Below are positions 16,483 through 30,680 of a stretch of 64,000 bases of DNA, piece after piece. The position numbers and the translations under genes were made by a program. Origin of the DNA: Rhodanobacteraceae bacterium (GTDB lineage Bacteria; Pseudomonadota; Gammaproteobacteria; Xanthomonadales; Ahniellaceae); NCBI GenBank assembly GCA_016708465.1, contig JADJFT010000001.1, positions 496,001 through 560,000 on the forward strand, read 5' to 3'. The first letter of the stretch is position 1. Each line of letters starts with the position of its first letter. The notes beneath the pieces were generated by a model. It was not told the DNA's origin and searched no databases. It saw only the letters and a program-made list of their open reading frames with translations.

Positions 16483-17660
16483 GACAGGTTGCAGTTCTCG
16501 GCGCGACCGGCTCGATCGGCGCCAGCACGCTTGAGGTCATCGCCCGCCACCCGGAACGCTTTCGCGTCGCAGCGCTGAGTGCGCATCGAGATTGCGCCAC
16601 GCTGGTCGACTTGTGCACACGCTTCGTGCCCGACGTCGCCGTCATTGCCGATGCGTCCCTGCACGATGAGTTCGCGGCAGCGCTGCGCTCACGCGGCCTG
16701 CGCACTGAGGCGCTGGCAGGCGCCGATGCGCTGGATGACATCGCCGCCGACACCCGCTTCGACACCGTGGTCGCCGCAATCGTTGGTGCCGCCGGTCTGG
16801 CATCGACCTTGGCGGCAGCACGCGCCGGCAAACGCCTGCTGCTGGCGAACAAGGAAGCCGTGGTGATGTCCGGCGAGCTGCTGGTCGCCACCGCTGCCCG
16901 CAATGGCGCCACCATCATTCCGCTCGACAGCGAGCACAACGCCATCTTCCAATGCCTGCCGCGCGACTACGCACACAATCCGGGCGCGAATGGCATTACC
17001 CGCCTGATCCTTACCGCATCCGGTGGCCCGTTTCGCGGATGGTCGCGGGAACAACTGCGTGGCGTCACGCCAGATCAAGCGTGTGCGCATCCGCGCTGGA
17101 AAATGGGTCGCAAAATCTCGATCGACTCGGCGACGCTGATGAATAAGGGCCTCGAAGTGATCGAGGCACAGCGACTGTTCGGCGTCGCACCGGAGCACAT
17201 CGATGTGCTGGTGCATCCGCAAAGCATTGTGCATTCGCTGGTTGAATACGCCGACGGCTCGCAGCTTGCGCAACTCGGGTCACCCGACATGCGCACCCCG
17301 ATTGCGAATGCGCTCGCTTGGCCGGCGCGCATTGACGCTGGCGTCACTCGCCTCGATCTGGTCGCGGCAGCCCGCCTCGACTTCGAAGCGCCAGACCTGA
17401 TTGCATTTCCTTGCCTGGCCCACGCCTTTGCGGCACTGCGCACCGGCGGCGCCGCTCCGATCATGCTCAATGCAGCCAATGAAGTTGCGGTGGCTGCCTT
17501 TTTGGCCGGTCGCATCGGTTTCCTCGATATTGAGCGAGTGATCTCGTCGGGACTGCAGCGATCTGTTAACGCAGCGACCGATACACTGGAAGCCATTGTC
17601 GCCATTGATTATGACGCTCGCCGCGCGGCCGAGTGTGACTTGCAAGGATTCTCTTCATGA
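16479..17660 (+). CDS. dxr: 1-deoxy-D-xylulose-5-phosphate reductoisomerase
   Basis: Dxr is the NADPH-dependent second step of the MEP isoprenoid pathway. It is 393 residues long, with the NADPH-binding VAVLGATGSIGAST at the start, LLLANKEAVVMSGE, the metal and substrate site PLDSEHNAIFQCL, ASGGPFRG, and WKMGRKISIDSATLMNKGLE. The ATG at 16479 overlaps the cdsA stop; the upstream extension of the frame is cdsA read in another frame. The stop overlaps the rseP start (ATGA). Confidence 0.97.
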   Translation: MRQVAVLGATGSIGASTLEVIARHPERFRVAALSAHRDCATLVDLCTRFVPDVAVIADASLHDEFAAALRSRGLRTEALAGADALDDIAADTRFDTVVAAIVGAAGLASTLAAARAGKRLLLANKEAVVMSGELLVATAARNGATIIPLDSEHNAIFQCLPRDYAHNPGANGITRLILTASGGPFRGWSREQLRGVTPDQACAHPRWKMGRKISIDSATLMNKGLEVIEAQRLFGVAPEHIDVLVHPQSIVHSLVEYADGSQLAQLGSPDMRTPIANALAWPARIDAGVTRLDLVAAARLDFEAPDLIAFPCLAHAFAALRTGGAAPIMLNAANEVAVAAFLAGRIGFLDIERVISSGLQRSVNAATDTLEAIVAIDYDARRAAECDLQGFSS

Positions 17661-18984
17661 CCGGTTTTTCGGGCCATTATTTTGGTACATCATCACCATC
17701 GGCCTGTTGGTGACCTTCCACGAATTTGGCCATTTTGGGTAGCACGGCGCTGCGGCGAAGGTGCATCGGTTCTCGATCGGTTTCGGCAAACCACTGTGGA
17801 CGCGCGTCGGCCGCGATGGCACCGAATACGTACTCGCCGCTATTCCGCTCGGCGGTTATGTGTCGATGCTGGACGAACGCGCCGAAGACGTCGCTCCCGA
17901 GCAGGTGCATGCCGCGCTGAACCGTAAGCCGGTATGGCAGAAAATCGCCGTTGCCGCAGCCGGGCCGGCCGCTAATGTGATGTTTGCGCTGGTCGTTTAT
18001 TGGGCCATGTTCATGGTCGGCAAGCCCGATTTTCAACCTGTGATCGGCCAAGTCAGCGGCCTCAGTGCGGAGGCTGGTTTGAGTTCCGGCATGCGCGTCA
18101 CTGCAATCGACGGTGTCCCAATCGATGCGTGGTCGGAAGTGGGTATGGCAATATTCGAAGGTGCGTTGTATCGCCGCGATGTCGGCGTCTCTGTGCGCGA
18201 ACCGGACGGAACGACGAGCGAGCACAATGTTCGCCTCGGTGGCATTGGCCAAGACATAGCGGACGACCAATTGGGCGCGCTACTCGGCCTGCAACGACTG
18301 CAACCGGCCTTGGTGGGTCAGGTGGTTGCCGGTGCCGCAGGGGCCGTTGCCGGCCTCCGCAGTGGTGACCTGATTCTGAGCGTGGACGGCGAGTCGGTCA
18401 CCGATTTCGACGCCCTGCGCGGCACTTTGCAGCGCCAGGCGCGAGACGGCGAAGTCGCGTTGCTGATCGAGCGTGGCGGTGAACGTCAGCGCCTGCTCGC
18501 CCGCCCTATCGCGACCGTCGAGGATGGCAAAACGGTATTCAGACTCGGCATCGGCGCGGGGTTCCGGCATGACCATGTGCGTCGGTTTGGCCCACTGGCT
18601 GCGGTTCCGGCGGCGATCAACGAAGCTTGGACTGTCACCACGAAATCCCTACAATTCCTGAAGGATATGCTGGTCGGCGCGCTGTCTACCAAACACCTGA
18701 CGGGGCCGATCGCCATCGCTCAAGTCGCGAATCTCAGCGCCAACGAGGGACTGCCTTGGTTCCTTGGCTTTCTCGGCGCGGTATCGCTAGGCCTCGCGAT
18801 CCTGAACCTTTTGCCGATCCCGATCTTGGACGGGGGTCATATCCTGTATTACCTTATCGAACTGATCAAAGGCAGTCCGGTCAGCGAGCGAACGCTGGTC
18901 GCCGGCCAATACGTGGGTTTGGCGATGTTGTCCGGTCTGATCGGACTCGCCTTCTTCAACGATATTTCCGGCCTGCTCCACTGA
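17657..18984 (+). CDS. rseP: RseP site-2 zinc metalloprotease (reading frame broken near the start)
   Basis: RseP is the inner-membrane protease that cleaves the anti-sigma factor RseA and leftover signal peptides. The frame is open only from about 17761; that part holds two PDZ domains and the second active-site segment ILDGGHILYYLIELI. The first 100 bases still encode the family N-terminus, including the zinc motif HEFGH (codons at 17719-17733), but in shifted frames. Adding one T near 17667, one T near 17735 and two bases near 17757 restores a 443-residue RseP. It lies between dxr and bamA, as is usual. Confidence 0.9.
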
Positions 18985-19111
18985 ATTGAACCCTTTCCGG
19001 CACGGCGCGCACCAAGCATGTGCGCCGGCCTGCGCCCAACCCGCCCGCGCCCCACAGGCCCGGGCAACGCCTCAGTGCCCTTGCGCTGCGGTGGTCATTG
19101 ACGGAGTGACG

Positions 19112-21530
19112 ATGAAACGAATTGCTGCGCTGGTCCTGGTTGCTTCGCTGTGCGCGCAGAATGCCGCCGCCTTCGATGCCTTTGTGGTGTCGGACATCCG
19201 GCTTGAAGGCCTCACCCGCATTCCAGCCGGCACCGTGTTCAGCGCGCTGCCGATCGAAAAAGGCGATCGTATCGACAGCGTCCGCGCATCGGCGGCGGTG
19301 CGCGCGCTGTTCAAGACTGGATTCTTCAACGACATCGAGCTGACGCGACAGGGCGATATTCTGATCGTGAAGCTGAGCGAACGCCCGGCCATCTCCAAGC
19401 TCGAAATCACTGGCAACAAGGACCTCAAGACCGAGGATCTGATGAAGGGTCTGCGCGAAATTGGGCTGGTCGAAGGCGAGACATTCAATCGCCTCGAACT
19501 CGATCGACTGACCCAAGAACTGACGCGCCAGTACAACAATCGCGGCAAATACAACGTCAGCATCAAGCCGGAGGTCGAAAACCTCGACCGCAACCGCGTT
19601 TCGATCAAAATCACGGTCAGCGAAGGCAAGGCAGCGAAGATTCGCCACCTCAACATCGTCGGCAACACTGCCTTCAGTGACGACGAGATCATCGAGGATT
19701 TCGAGTCTGGTTCTTCCAATTGGCTGAGTTGGTACAAGCGTGACGATCAGTACTCGCGCGAAAAACTCTCCGGCGACATGGAAAAGCTCGCGTCCTACTA
19801 CCAAGACCGTGGCTACGTCGATTTCGCAGTCGAATCGACGCAGGTCTCGATCAGCCCAGACCGCAAGGAATTGTTCGTCACCGCGAACGTGCGCGAGGGC
19901 GACATCTATACGCTCACCGACGTCAATTTGGCTGGCGACATGGTGGTGAAAGAAGATGTACTGCGCCGATTCATTTCGGCAAAACCCGGCGAGACCTATT
20001 CACGGGGCAAGCTTGAACGCGCCTCGGAATCGATGACCAGGGTGCTGTCGAACATCGGTTACGCATTTGCTGAGGTCACGCCGTCGCCGGTCGTCGACCG
20101 CGACAAGCGCGAAGTCGCCGTCACCTTGTTCGTGAACCCGGGTAAGCGCGCTTACGTCCGACGCATCAATTTCATCGGCAATCAACGCACCCAAGACGAA
20201 GTGTTGCGCCGTGAAATGCGTCAACTCGAAGGGGCGTGGTTCTCGCAAGCTGCGATCGACCGCTCCAAGGGCCGTCTGCAACGCCTCGGCTATTTCAAGG
20301 AAGTCACCGTTGAAACGCCGAAAGTGCCCGGCACCGACGACCAAGTCGACATCAATTTTACCGTCGAGGAACAAAGCGCCGGCAGCTTCCAGTTCGGTGT
20401 TGGCTATTCCGAGCTTCAAGGCATTATTACCTCGGTGTCGTTGACTCAGCGCAATTTCCTTGGATCGGGAAACACTGTCGGTACAACGATCCAGAACAAC
20501 GACTACGTTAAACGTTTCGACTTCAATTTCTTCGATCCGTATTTCACCGACGATGGTCTCAGCGTTGGCTACAACTTCAGCGTGCGCAAACTGGACCAAG
20601 GTCAGGCCAATCTCGCGGCTTATACGGCCGATACGATTTCCGGCGAAGTACTGTTTGGCCTTCCGCTGACCGAAGTCGATACCTTGTCGCTGTCGTTCGG
20701 CATAGACAAAAACGACATCACGACCGTCGATGGTTCGACGCCAACATCGCTGATCAACAACCTCGTTGACGAACTCGGCGATCGTCAACGCAGCACCTAC
20801 ATGCAACGGTCCAGACACCGATACCGATGGCGATGGCCCGGACACCGACACCGACACCACCACCGGCATCTGCACCGGGCCATATCGTCAGTGGACAATC
20901 AATACCTGGTCGATGCAGGCCGGTTGGCAGCGCGACTCACGCAACAAGTTCTTCGCGCCGACACGTGGTTCGTACCAGCGTATCGGAGCCGAAGTGGCAC
21001 TGCCTGGGTCGGACCTCGAGTACTACAAAATCGGCTACGAAATCGGCCATTACTTCCCGCTGTGGGGCAGCTACTCACTGCTGGCCAAGGCGGATCTCGG
21101 CTACGGCGACGGCTACGGCAGCACTGGCCGACTGCCGTTCTATCAAAACTTCTATGCCGGCGGCGTGCGCTCTGTACGCGGCTTCGAGGACAACACCCTC
21201 GGCCCGGCTGAGACGGCGTCGCTGAACAGCAGCTATCGCCAGCCTCTGGGCGGCGCGTTCAAGGCCGTGGGTGGACTGGAGCTGATTATTCCGACGGCGA
21301 TGACCAAGGGCGATTCCGATACCGCACAACTGTCGGCATTCATCGATGTCGGTAACGTGTTCGAGAGCTTCGATGCGTTCAAATCGAACGATCTGCGTGC
21401 ATCTGCCGGCCTGTCGCTGAAGTGGCAGGCACCGGTCGGCCCGATCATCATTAACTTGGTGCGCCCGATCAAGAAACAGGATGGCGATCGCACCGAGGGC
21501 ATCCAGTTCTCGTTCGGGCAGCAGTTCTGA
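19112..21530 (+). CDS. bamA: Outer membrane protein assembly factor BamA (one frameshift)
   Basis: BamA is the core barrel of the machine that inserts outer-membrane proteins. The ATG at 19112 starts a signal peptide (MKRIAALVLVASLCAQNAAA). Five POTRA domains follow (FVVSDIRLEGLTRI opens the first), then the 16-strand barrel with VRGFEDNTLGP (VRGF motif) and a C-terminus ending in Phe (FSFGQQF). The frame changes by one base between about 20760 and 20800; removing it gives about 805 residues. Just after that point a Cys-bounded, Asp/Thr-rich insertion lengthens a surface loop. The gene precedes skp, as usual. Confidence 0.95.
20802..20873 (+). repeat. Asp/Thr-coding microsatellite in the BamA barrel
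   Basis: GACACC/GATACC-type hexamers repeat imperfectly here. In the frame of the BamA C-terminus they encode CNGPDTDTDGDGPDTDTD and a TTTGIC end, so the acidic run is bounded by two cysteines 23 residues apart. The D-x-D-x-D-G pattern recalls calcium-binding thrombospondin type 3 repeats. Confidence 0.7.
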
Positions 21531-21546
21531 GGACGGAGCCGGGACG

Positions 21547-22098
21547 ATGGCCGCACGCTCAGTGCCAAAGTTCCGACCCCACACCGGCCTGATCCTTGCC
21601 GGCGTCGTGTTATGGCTGTGCGCGACGATGGCGTTCGCACAGTCGGCACGCATCGGCTATGTCGACATGAAACGACTGATCGACAATGCGCCGCAGGTGC
21701 TCGATGCACGGCGCACACTTGAGGCCGAATTCAATCCACGCAACAAGGCGCTCGAATCCGAACAAAATCGACTGGCCGAGATTGAGGCACGCGATCGTCG
21801 CGACTCCGCCATTTTGCCCAAGACCGCTGCCGATTCGTTGAAGCGCGAAATCGAGGCCTTGCGCAAATCGATCGAACGTACCCGTAAACGCCTTGCCGAG
21901 GAATTCAAAGCCCGCGGCGACGAAGAGTTCAACCGCCAATGGCCGCGCATTGAAGCAGCGGTGATCGCCTACGCCCGCGAGAACCAGCTTGATCTGGTGG
22001 TGCAGGCGCCGGTGATGTACGCCAGTGCACAGATCGACATCACCGACGCCGTGCTCGCACGATTGAAGCGCGACGCCGCGACCGCCACTGGACGTTGA
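21547..22098 (+). CDS. skp: OmpH/Skp-family periplasmic chaperone
   Basis: Skp holds unfolded outer-membrane proteins on their way to BamA. The 183-residue precursor has a signal peptide (LILAGVVLWLCATMAFA), then the opening beta strand ARIGYVDMKRLIDNAPQV. A long charged helical stretch (about residues 60-135) forms the coiled-coil tentacles, and ARENQLDLVVQAPVMYAS completes the body. The ATG at 21547 begins soon after bamA. The end overlaps lpxD (TGATG). Confidence 0.92.
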   Translation: MAARSVPKFRPHTGLILAGVVLWLCATMAFAQSARIGYVDMKRLIDNAPQVLDARRTLEAEFNPRNKALESEQNRLAEIEARDRRDSAILPKTAADSLKREIEALRKSIERTRKRLAEEFKARGDEEFNRQWPRIEAAVIAYARENQLDLVVQAPVMYASAQIDITDAVLARLKRDAATATGR

Positions 22099-23112
22099 TG
22101 CATACGCTGGCCGACATCGCGACCCGTTTCGGCCTCGAGCTTCGCGGTGACGCGACGGTCACCATCATCGGTGTGAATACGCTTGCCGATGCCAAATCCG
22201 ACCAAATCAGTTTCCTTGCGAATACAATCTATCGGGCACAACTGGCCACCACCCGTGCGGCCGCCGTGGTGCTTGCGGAAAAAGATGTCGCCATGGTGAC
22301 TGGCGCGGCATTGGTCAGCCGTAACCCTTACGCTGACTTTGCGCGGATTGCGGCTCTGTTCGAGCGATGCGAACCGGCATCGCCGGGCATTCATCACAGT
22401 GCCGTAATTGCCGCTGATGCGGTCATCGATGCATCCGCACGGATCAGCGCTTACTGCGTGATCGGGGCGCGCAGCCATCGCCGCCGGCGCCGAACTCGGT
22501 CCGGGGTGCGTGATCGGGGACGACTGCGACATCGGCGCCCATGCTCGATTGGTTGCACGTGTGACCTTGGTTGCTCGGGTGAAAATTGGTTCGCGCGTGT
22601 TGATCCATCCAGGCGCCGTGCTCGGTGCTGACGGCTTCGGTCTGGCCTTCGACCAAGGCGCGTGGCTGAAGGTGCCACAACTTGGTGGCGTCGTCGTCGG
22701 CGATGATTGCGAGATCGGGGCGAACACGACGATCGACCGCGGCGCGCTTGGTGACACCGTGCTCGAAGACGACGTGCGCCTCGACAATCAAATCCAGATC
22801 GGCCACAACGTCCGCATCGGCGCGCACACAGCCATCGCCGGCTGTGCCGCCATTGCTGGCAGCACGCGCATCGGGCGTCACTGCCTGATTGCCGGCGGTG
22901 CCGGTATCATCGGCCACCTGGAGATTGCCGACCGGGTGACGGTGGGTGCGATGAGCCTGGTCACGCACGATCTGCGCGAACCGGGTGAATATGTGTCCGG
23001 CACACCGATCCAGCCGAAGCGCGAATGGCGGAAAAATGCCGCCCGCTTTGGCCAACTCGACCAACTCGCACGCCGTGTGCGCAAACTTCTTGGGGAACGG
23101 AACGATGAATGA
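22098..23112 (+). CDS. lpxD: UDP-3-O-(3-hydroxyacyl)glucosamine N-acyltransferase (one frameshift)
   Basis: LpxD adds the second acyl chain in lipid A synthesis. The N-terminal domain (TLADIATRFGLELRGD, FLANTIYRAQL) is in one frame. The left-handed beta-helix hexapeptide repeats (VIGDDCDIGAHARL to GAMSLVTHDL), with GFGLAFD and a catalytic His in QIGHNVRIG, continue in another. One extra C near 22475 explains the break; without it the protein has 337 residues. Its end overlaps the fabZ start by eight bases. Confidence 0.95.
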
Positions 23113-23578
23113 CCTGCCCGGCGGTATCAAGCTGCCGATCGAAGTCACCGAGATCATGGCGATGCTGCCGCACCGCTATCCGTTCCTGCTGATCGACCGC
23201 GTGATCGAGTTCGAGCCGAACAAGCGCGTACTGGCGATCAAGAATGTGACCGTAAATGAGCCGTGTTTCACCGGTCATTTTCCCGGACATCCGGTGATGC
23301 CCGGCGTGCTCGTGATCGAAGCGATGGCGCAGGCGTCCGGCATCCTGACGCAGCTTTCCAACGGATTCGAGCGCCACGACAACCAACTCTACTATCTGGT
23401 GCGCGTCGACAAGGCGCGCTTCACCCGCACCGTGGTGCCGGGCGACCAGCTCAAGCTGGATGTGACGCAAAAGCGCCTGATCCGCCGCATGGGCTTGTAC
23501 GAATGCCGTGCGCTGGTCGGTGATCAAGAAGTAGCGAGCGCCGAGATTCTTTGTGCAGCACCGGAATCCAACACATGA
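23105..23578 (+). CDS. fabZ: 3-hydroxyacyl-[acyl-carrier-protein] dehydratase FabZ
   Basis: FabZ dehydrates beta-hydroxyacyl-ACP in fatty acid synthesis and balances flux against lipid A. In 157 residues it shows IMAMLPHRYPFLLIDRV, the catalytic His in FTGHFPGHPVMPG and the catalytic Glu in VLVIEAMAQASG. The ATG at 23105 overlaps the lpxD end; the upstream open frame is lpxD in another register. The stop overlaps the lpxA start. Confidence 0.97.
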   Translation: MNDLPGGIKLPIEVTEIMAMLPHRYPFLLIDRVIEFEPNKRVLAIKNVTVNEPCFTGHFPGHPVMPGVLVIEAMAQASGILTQLSNGFERHDNQLYYLVRVDKARFTRTVVPGDQLKLDVTQKRLIRRMGLYECRALVGDQEVASAEILCAAPESNT

Positions 23579-24345
23579 TCCACAGCAGTGCGGTCATCGA
23601 TGCCGGCGCGAAGATCGGCGCGAACGTGTCGATCGGCGCGTTTTCGATCATCGGTGCCGGCGTCGAGATCGGCGACGACTGCGAGATCGGTCCGCATGTC
23701 GTGATCGAGGGGCCGACACGGATCGGCCCGCGCAACCGCTTCTTCCAGTTCAGTTCGATCGGCGCGGCGCCACAGGACAAAAAGTTTCGCGGTGAGCAGG
23801 CATCACTGGACATTGGCGCCGACAACATGATCCGCGAGTTCGTGACGCTGAACCGTGGCACCCAGGATGGTGGTGGAGTCACCCGCATCGGCGATCGCAA
23901 CTGGATCATGGCCTATGTGCACATGGCGCATGACTGCATGGTCGGCAACGACTGCATCTTCGCGAACGCGTCGTCGCTGGCCGGACATGTGCGCGTCGAC
24001 GACTTCGCGATCCTTGGCGGTTTCTCGCTCGTGCACCAGTTCTGCCAAATCGGTGCTCACGCCTTCACCGCGATGGGCTCGGTCATCAATCGCGACGTGC
24101 CACCGTATACCGTGGTCGCCGGCAGCTACGCCGAACCTCGCGGCATCAACTCCGAGGGTCTGAAACGCCGCGGTTTCTCGTCGGAATCGATCATGTCAAT
24201 CAAGCGCGCCTACCGCATGCTGTATCTGTCCGGCATGCCACTGGCCGAGGCGCGCACCCAGATCGCCAAGGCCGCCGAAGTCAGCGATGAATTGCGGATC
24301 TTGTCCGAGTTCATCGACCGTTCGGAACGATCGTTGATCCGCTGA
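23575..24345 (+). CDS. lpxA: UDP-N-acetylglucosamine acyltransferase
   Basis: LpxA performs the first acylation of lipid A synthesis. The 256-residue protein is a left-handed beta helix of hexapeptide repeats (IDAGAKIGANVSIGAF, IGAGVEIGDDCEIGPH). The catalytic histidine is in MAYVHMAHDC. The C-terminal helical domain begins at about residue 190 (PRGINSEGLKRRGFS). It is four bases from lpxB and overlaps fabZ. Confidence 0.97.
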   Translation: MIHSSAVIDAGAKIGANVSIGAFSIIGAGVEIGDDCEIGPHVVIEGPTRIGPRNRFFQFSSIGAAPQDKKFRGEQASLDIGADNMIREFVTLNRGTQDGGGVTRIGDRNWIMAYVHMAHDCMVGNDCIFANASSLAGHVRVDDFAILGGFSLVHQFCQIGAHAFTAMGSVINRDVPPYTVVAGSYAEPRGINSEGLKRRGFSSESIMSIKRAYRMLYLSGMPLAEARTQIAKAAEVSDELRILSEFIDRSERSLIR

Positions 24346-24349
24346 GACC

Positions 24350-25507
24350 GTGAACCAGCGCCCTCTCCGTATTGCCTTGATCGCCGGCGAAACTTCAGGC
24401 GATCAAATCGGCGCTGACTTGATCGCTGCGCTCAAGCGATTGTATCCAGGTGCGCAGTTCGCCGGCATCGGCGGTCATCGTATGCGTCGCGCGGGCTGCG
24501 ACACTTGGCATGATGCATCCGAACTCGCGGTGATGGGTCTGGTTGAAGTGCTGCGCCATCTGCCGCGTCTGCTCAAACTGCGCGCTGCGGTCGTGCAGCG
24601 ACTGCGCGACTGGAAGCCGGATGTGTTCATCGGCATCGACGCGCCGGACTTCAATCTTGGTGTTGAGCGAACATTGAAGCGCGCGGGCATCCGCACCGTG
24701 CACTACGTCAGTCCGTCGATTTGGGCTTGGCGACCGGGCCGCGCGAAGAAAATCGGTGCATCGGCTGACCGCGTGCTCTGTCTGTTTCCGATGGAGCCGC
24801 CGATTTACGCACGCTATGGCGTCGATGCATGTTTTGTCGGGCATCCACTCGCCGAACGTTTCTAAAATCGCCTGACCAAAGCCGATGCGCGCAGCGCGCT
24901 TGAGTTGCCGCTCAAGAATCGCGTGCTGGCGATTTTGCCGGGTAGTCGAATCGGCGAAATCGAACGACTGGGCGAAATCTTCGTGCAGGCGGCGCTGCAG
25001 TGCGCCAACGCGATTTCGGGTCTCAAGCTGGTCGCGCCGATGGCCGACAGCGACTGCGCAAAAGCGTTCGACGCTGTGCTGGTGAAATATCGCGCACGCG
25101 GTTTGATCCAGACCTTTGAAGGCCGTGCCCATGAAGTGTTATGGGCGGCCGACGCCGTGCTCACTGCGTCCGGCACGGCGGCACTCGAAGCCGGGCTCGC
25201 CGAGACACCGATGGTGGTGGCGCATCGCATCCATCCGCTGAGTTACCGCATCGTGCGCCTGTTTGGCCTGCTGCAATCGAAGCATGTCTCGCTACCGAAT
25301 ATTCTGTTGAATAGCGCGGTGGTGCCCGAGTTGCTGCAAGACGAATGTACGCCGGAGAAAATCACCGGAGCCTTGCTCACTCTGTTCCGCGACGATGCCC
25401 GCATGGAAGCGATGCAAACACAGTTGTCGACATTGCTACCGCTGCTTGCTGGCGGTGGTTCCGAAGCGGCCGCCGAGGCCATCGGCGAACTGATCGACCG
25501 CCGATGA
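24350..25507 (+). CDS. lpxB: Lipid-A-disaccharide synthase (internal in-frame stop)
   Basis: LpxB joins UDP-diacylglucosamine and lipid X. The GTG-started frame shows IALIAGETSGDQIGADLI, FAGIGGHRM, GIDAPDFNL and YVSPSIWAWRPGRAKKI. It stops at TAA (24863-24865) after HPLAERF. The same frame goes on with ILPGSRIGEIERL and a complete C-terminal half (SGTAALEAGLAETPMVVAHRI, LPNILLN), giving 385 codons in all. Unlike the other broken genes here, this is a nonsense codon rather than an indel. The gene is essential in most relatives, so a sequencing error or a read-through event is more likely than a true null. Confidence 0.92.
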
Positions 25508-26085
25508 AGCGCATCGCCGGTGTCGACGAAGCCGGACGCGGGCCACTGGCCGGGCCAGTCGTGGTCGCTGCCGTGATCCTCGATCCGAGGTATCCGATCA
25601 TTGGATTGAACGATTCGAAGCAACTCAGTGAGTTGCGCCGGAACGTGCTTGACCGCGCGATCCGCGAGCATGCACTAGCGTTCCATGTGATCGAAGTCGA
25701 CGCCGCCATGATCGACCGCCACAACATCCTGCAGGCCACCTTGAGCGGCATGCGCGACGCATTGCGCGGCCTTGCCATCGTGCCCGACGAAGCATTGATC
25801 GATGGCAACAAGTTACCGACCGACCTGCCCTGTCGCGCGCGCGCGATTGTTGCTGGCGATGCACTGGTTGCCGAAATCAGCGCCGCATCGATTCTCGCTA
25901 AAGTGCATCGCGATCGCCTGTTGGTCGAACTCGATCTGCTGCATCCAGGCTACGGTTTCGCCATCCACAAGGGCTATCCGACACCTGAACATCTGGCCGC
26001 TCTGCAGCGTCTTGGCCCCTGCGCAGCCCACCGCCGCAGTTTCGCGCCGGTGAAACGGTTCTTCGCAGCCGACCTGTTTGGCTGA
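25504..26085 (+). CDS. rnhB: Ribonuclease HII
   Basis: RNase HII removes ribonucleotides from DNA and RNA primers. The 193-residue product begins with IAGVDEAGRGPLAGPVVVAAV, which contains the first two catalytic acidic residues. It continues with LNDSKQLSELRR, a DG near LIDGNKLP, and AASILAKVHRDRLL. It overlaps lpxB by ATGA and sits 55 bases before dnaE, the standard arrangement. Confidence 0.97.
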   Translation: MKRIAGVDEAGRGPLAGPVVVAAVILDPRYPIIGLNDSKQLSELRRNVLDRAIREHALAFHVIEVDAAMIDRHNILQATLSGMRDALRGLAIVPDEALIDGNKLPTDLPCRARAIVAGDALVAEISAASILAKVHRDRLLVELDLLHPGYGFAIHKGYPTPEHLAALQRLGPCAAHRRSFAPVKRFFAADLFG

Positions 26086-26140
26086 GCGGCCGGTCATGTC
26101 AAGCCTTGAGCGCTGATCGCGCCATGGCTAAGGTGCAGGA

Positions 26141-29653
<3,513 letters not shown>

Positions 29654-29657
<4 letters not shown>

Positions 29658-30613
29658 ATCCAAACATCCTCGAATTCGAGAAGCCGATTGCCGAGCTCGA
29701 AAACAAGCTGCGCGAACTGCGTGCTAGTTCGCAAGGACAGTCACTCGATTTTGAATCGGAGATCCGCAAGCTCGATGGCAAGCTGCGCGAGAAGACGGTA
29801 GAAATTTTCCAGAACTTGAGCGCTTGGCAGATTGCGCAGCTGGCACGGCACCCGTTACGGCCCTACACACTCGACTACATCGGTCACATCTGCGAGGAAT
29901 TTCACGAACTCGCGGGCGACCGCGCCTTTGCCGATGACGCTGCCATTGTTGGCGGTCTCGGCCGCATCGAAGGCAAGGGCGTCGTGATCATCGGCCACCA
30001 GAAGGGCCGTGACACGAAACAGAAAATTCGGCGCAACTTCGGCATGCCGCGCCCCGAGGGTTATCGCAAGGCGCTGCGCCTGATGCAGATGGCGGAACGC
30101 TTCAATTTGCCGCTCGTCACCTTGATCGATACCCCCGGTGCTTATCCCGGCGTCGGTGCCGAGGAACGTGGCCAGTCCGAGGCCATTGCACGCAATCTGC
30201 TCGAAATGGCCAAGCTACGCGTGCCGATCGTATGCACTGTCATCGGTGAAGGTGGCTCCGGCGGCGCGCTCGCGATTGGTGTCGGCGACCGTGTGAATAT
30301 GCTGCAGTTCAGTACTTATTCGGTGATCACGCCCGAAGGCTGTGCCTCGATTTTGTGGCGTAGTGCCGAACGCGCCAAGGACGCCGCCGAAGCGATGGGC
30401 ATGACCGCCACGCGAATCCAAGAACACGGTCTGATCGACCAGATCATCCCTGAGCCGCTCGGCGGCGCACATCGCGATCCGAAGACCACGGCGGGTAACC
30501 TCAAAGCCGTCGTGCTGAATCAGATCATCGAACTCGAAAAACTCGACAGCGACGTTCTGCTCACTCGGCGCTATGAAAAATTGCGCGGCATGGGTCAGTA
30601 TCAAGCCGCCTGA
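29654..30613 (+). CDS. accA: Acetyl-CoA carboxylase carboxyltransferase alpha subunit
   Basis: AccA is one half of the carboxyltransferase that transfers CO2 from biotin to acetyl-CoA, the first step of fatty acid synthesis. At 319 residues the length is exact. Conserved stretches include FLEFEKPI-like ILEFEKPIAELENKL, GHQKGRDTKQKIRRNFGM, PEGYRKALRLM, LIDTPGAYPGVGAEERGQSEAIA and GEGGSGGALAIGVGDRV. It is the last gene of the run and is followed by a terminator. Confidence 0.98.
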
Positions 30614-30632
30614 ATCGCAAGTATCGGGCAAA

Positions 30633-30662
30633 AAGAAACCCCGCCGAGGCGGGGCTTCTTGG
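30633..30662. terminator. Terminator between convergent accA and ompA-like gene
   Basis: AAGAAACCCCGCC and GGCGGGGCTTCTT flank a short loop, with a GC-rich stem and AT-rich flanks on both sides. It lies about 20 bases after the accA stop and 20 after that of the convergent gene. Confidence 0.8.
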
Positions 30663-30680
30663 TTTCCGGGGTGACCCGAA

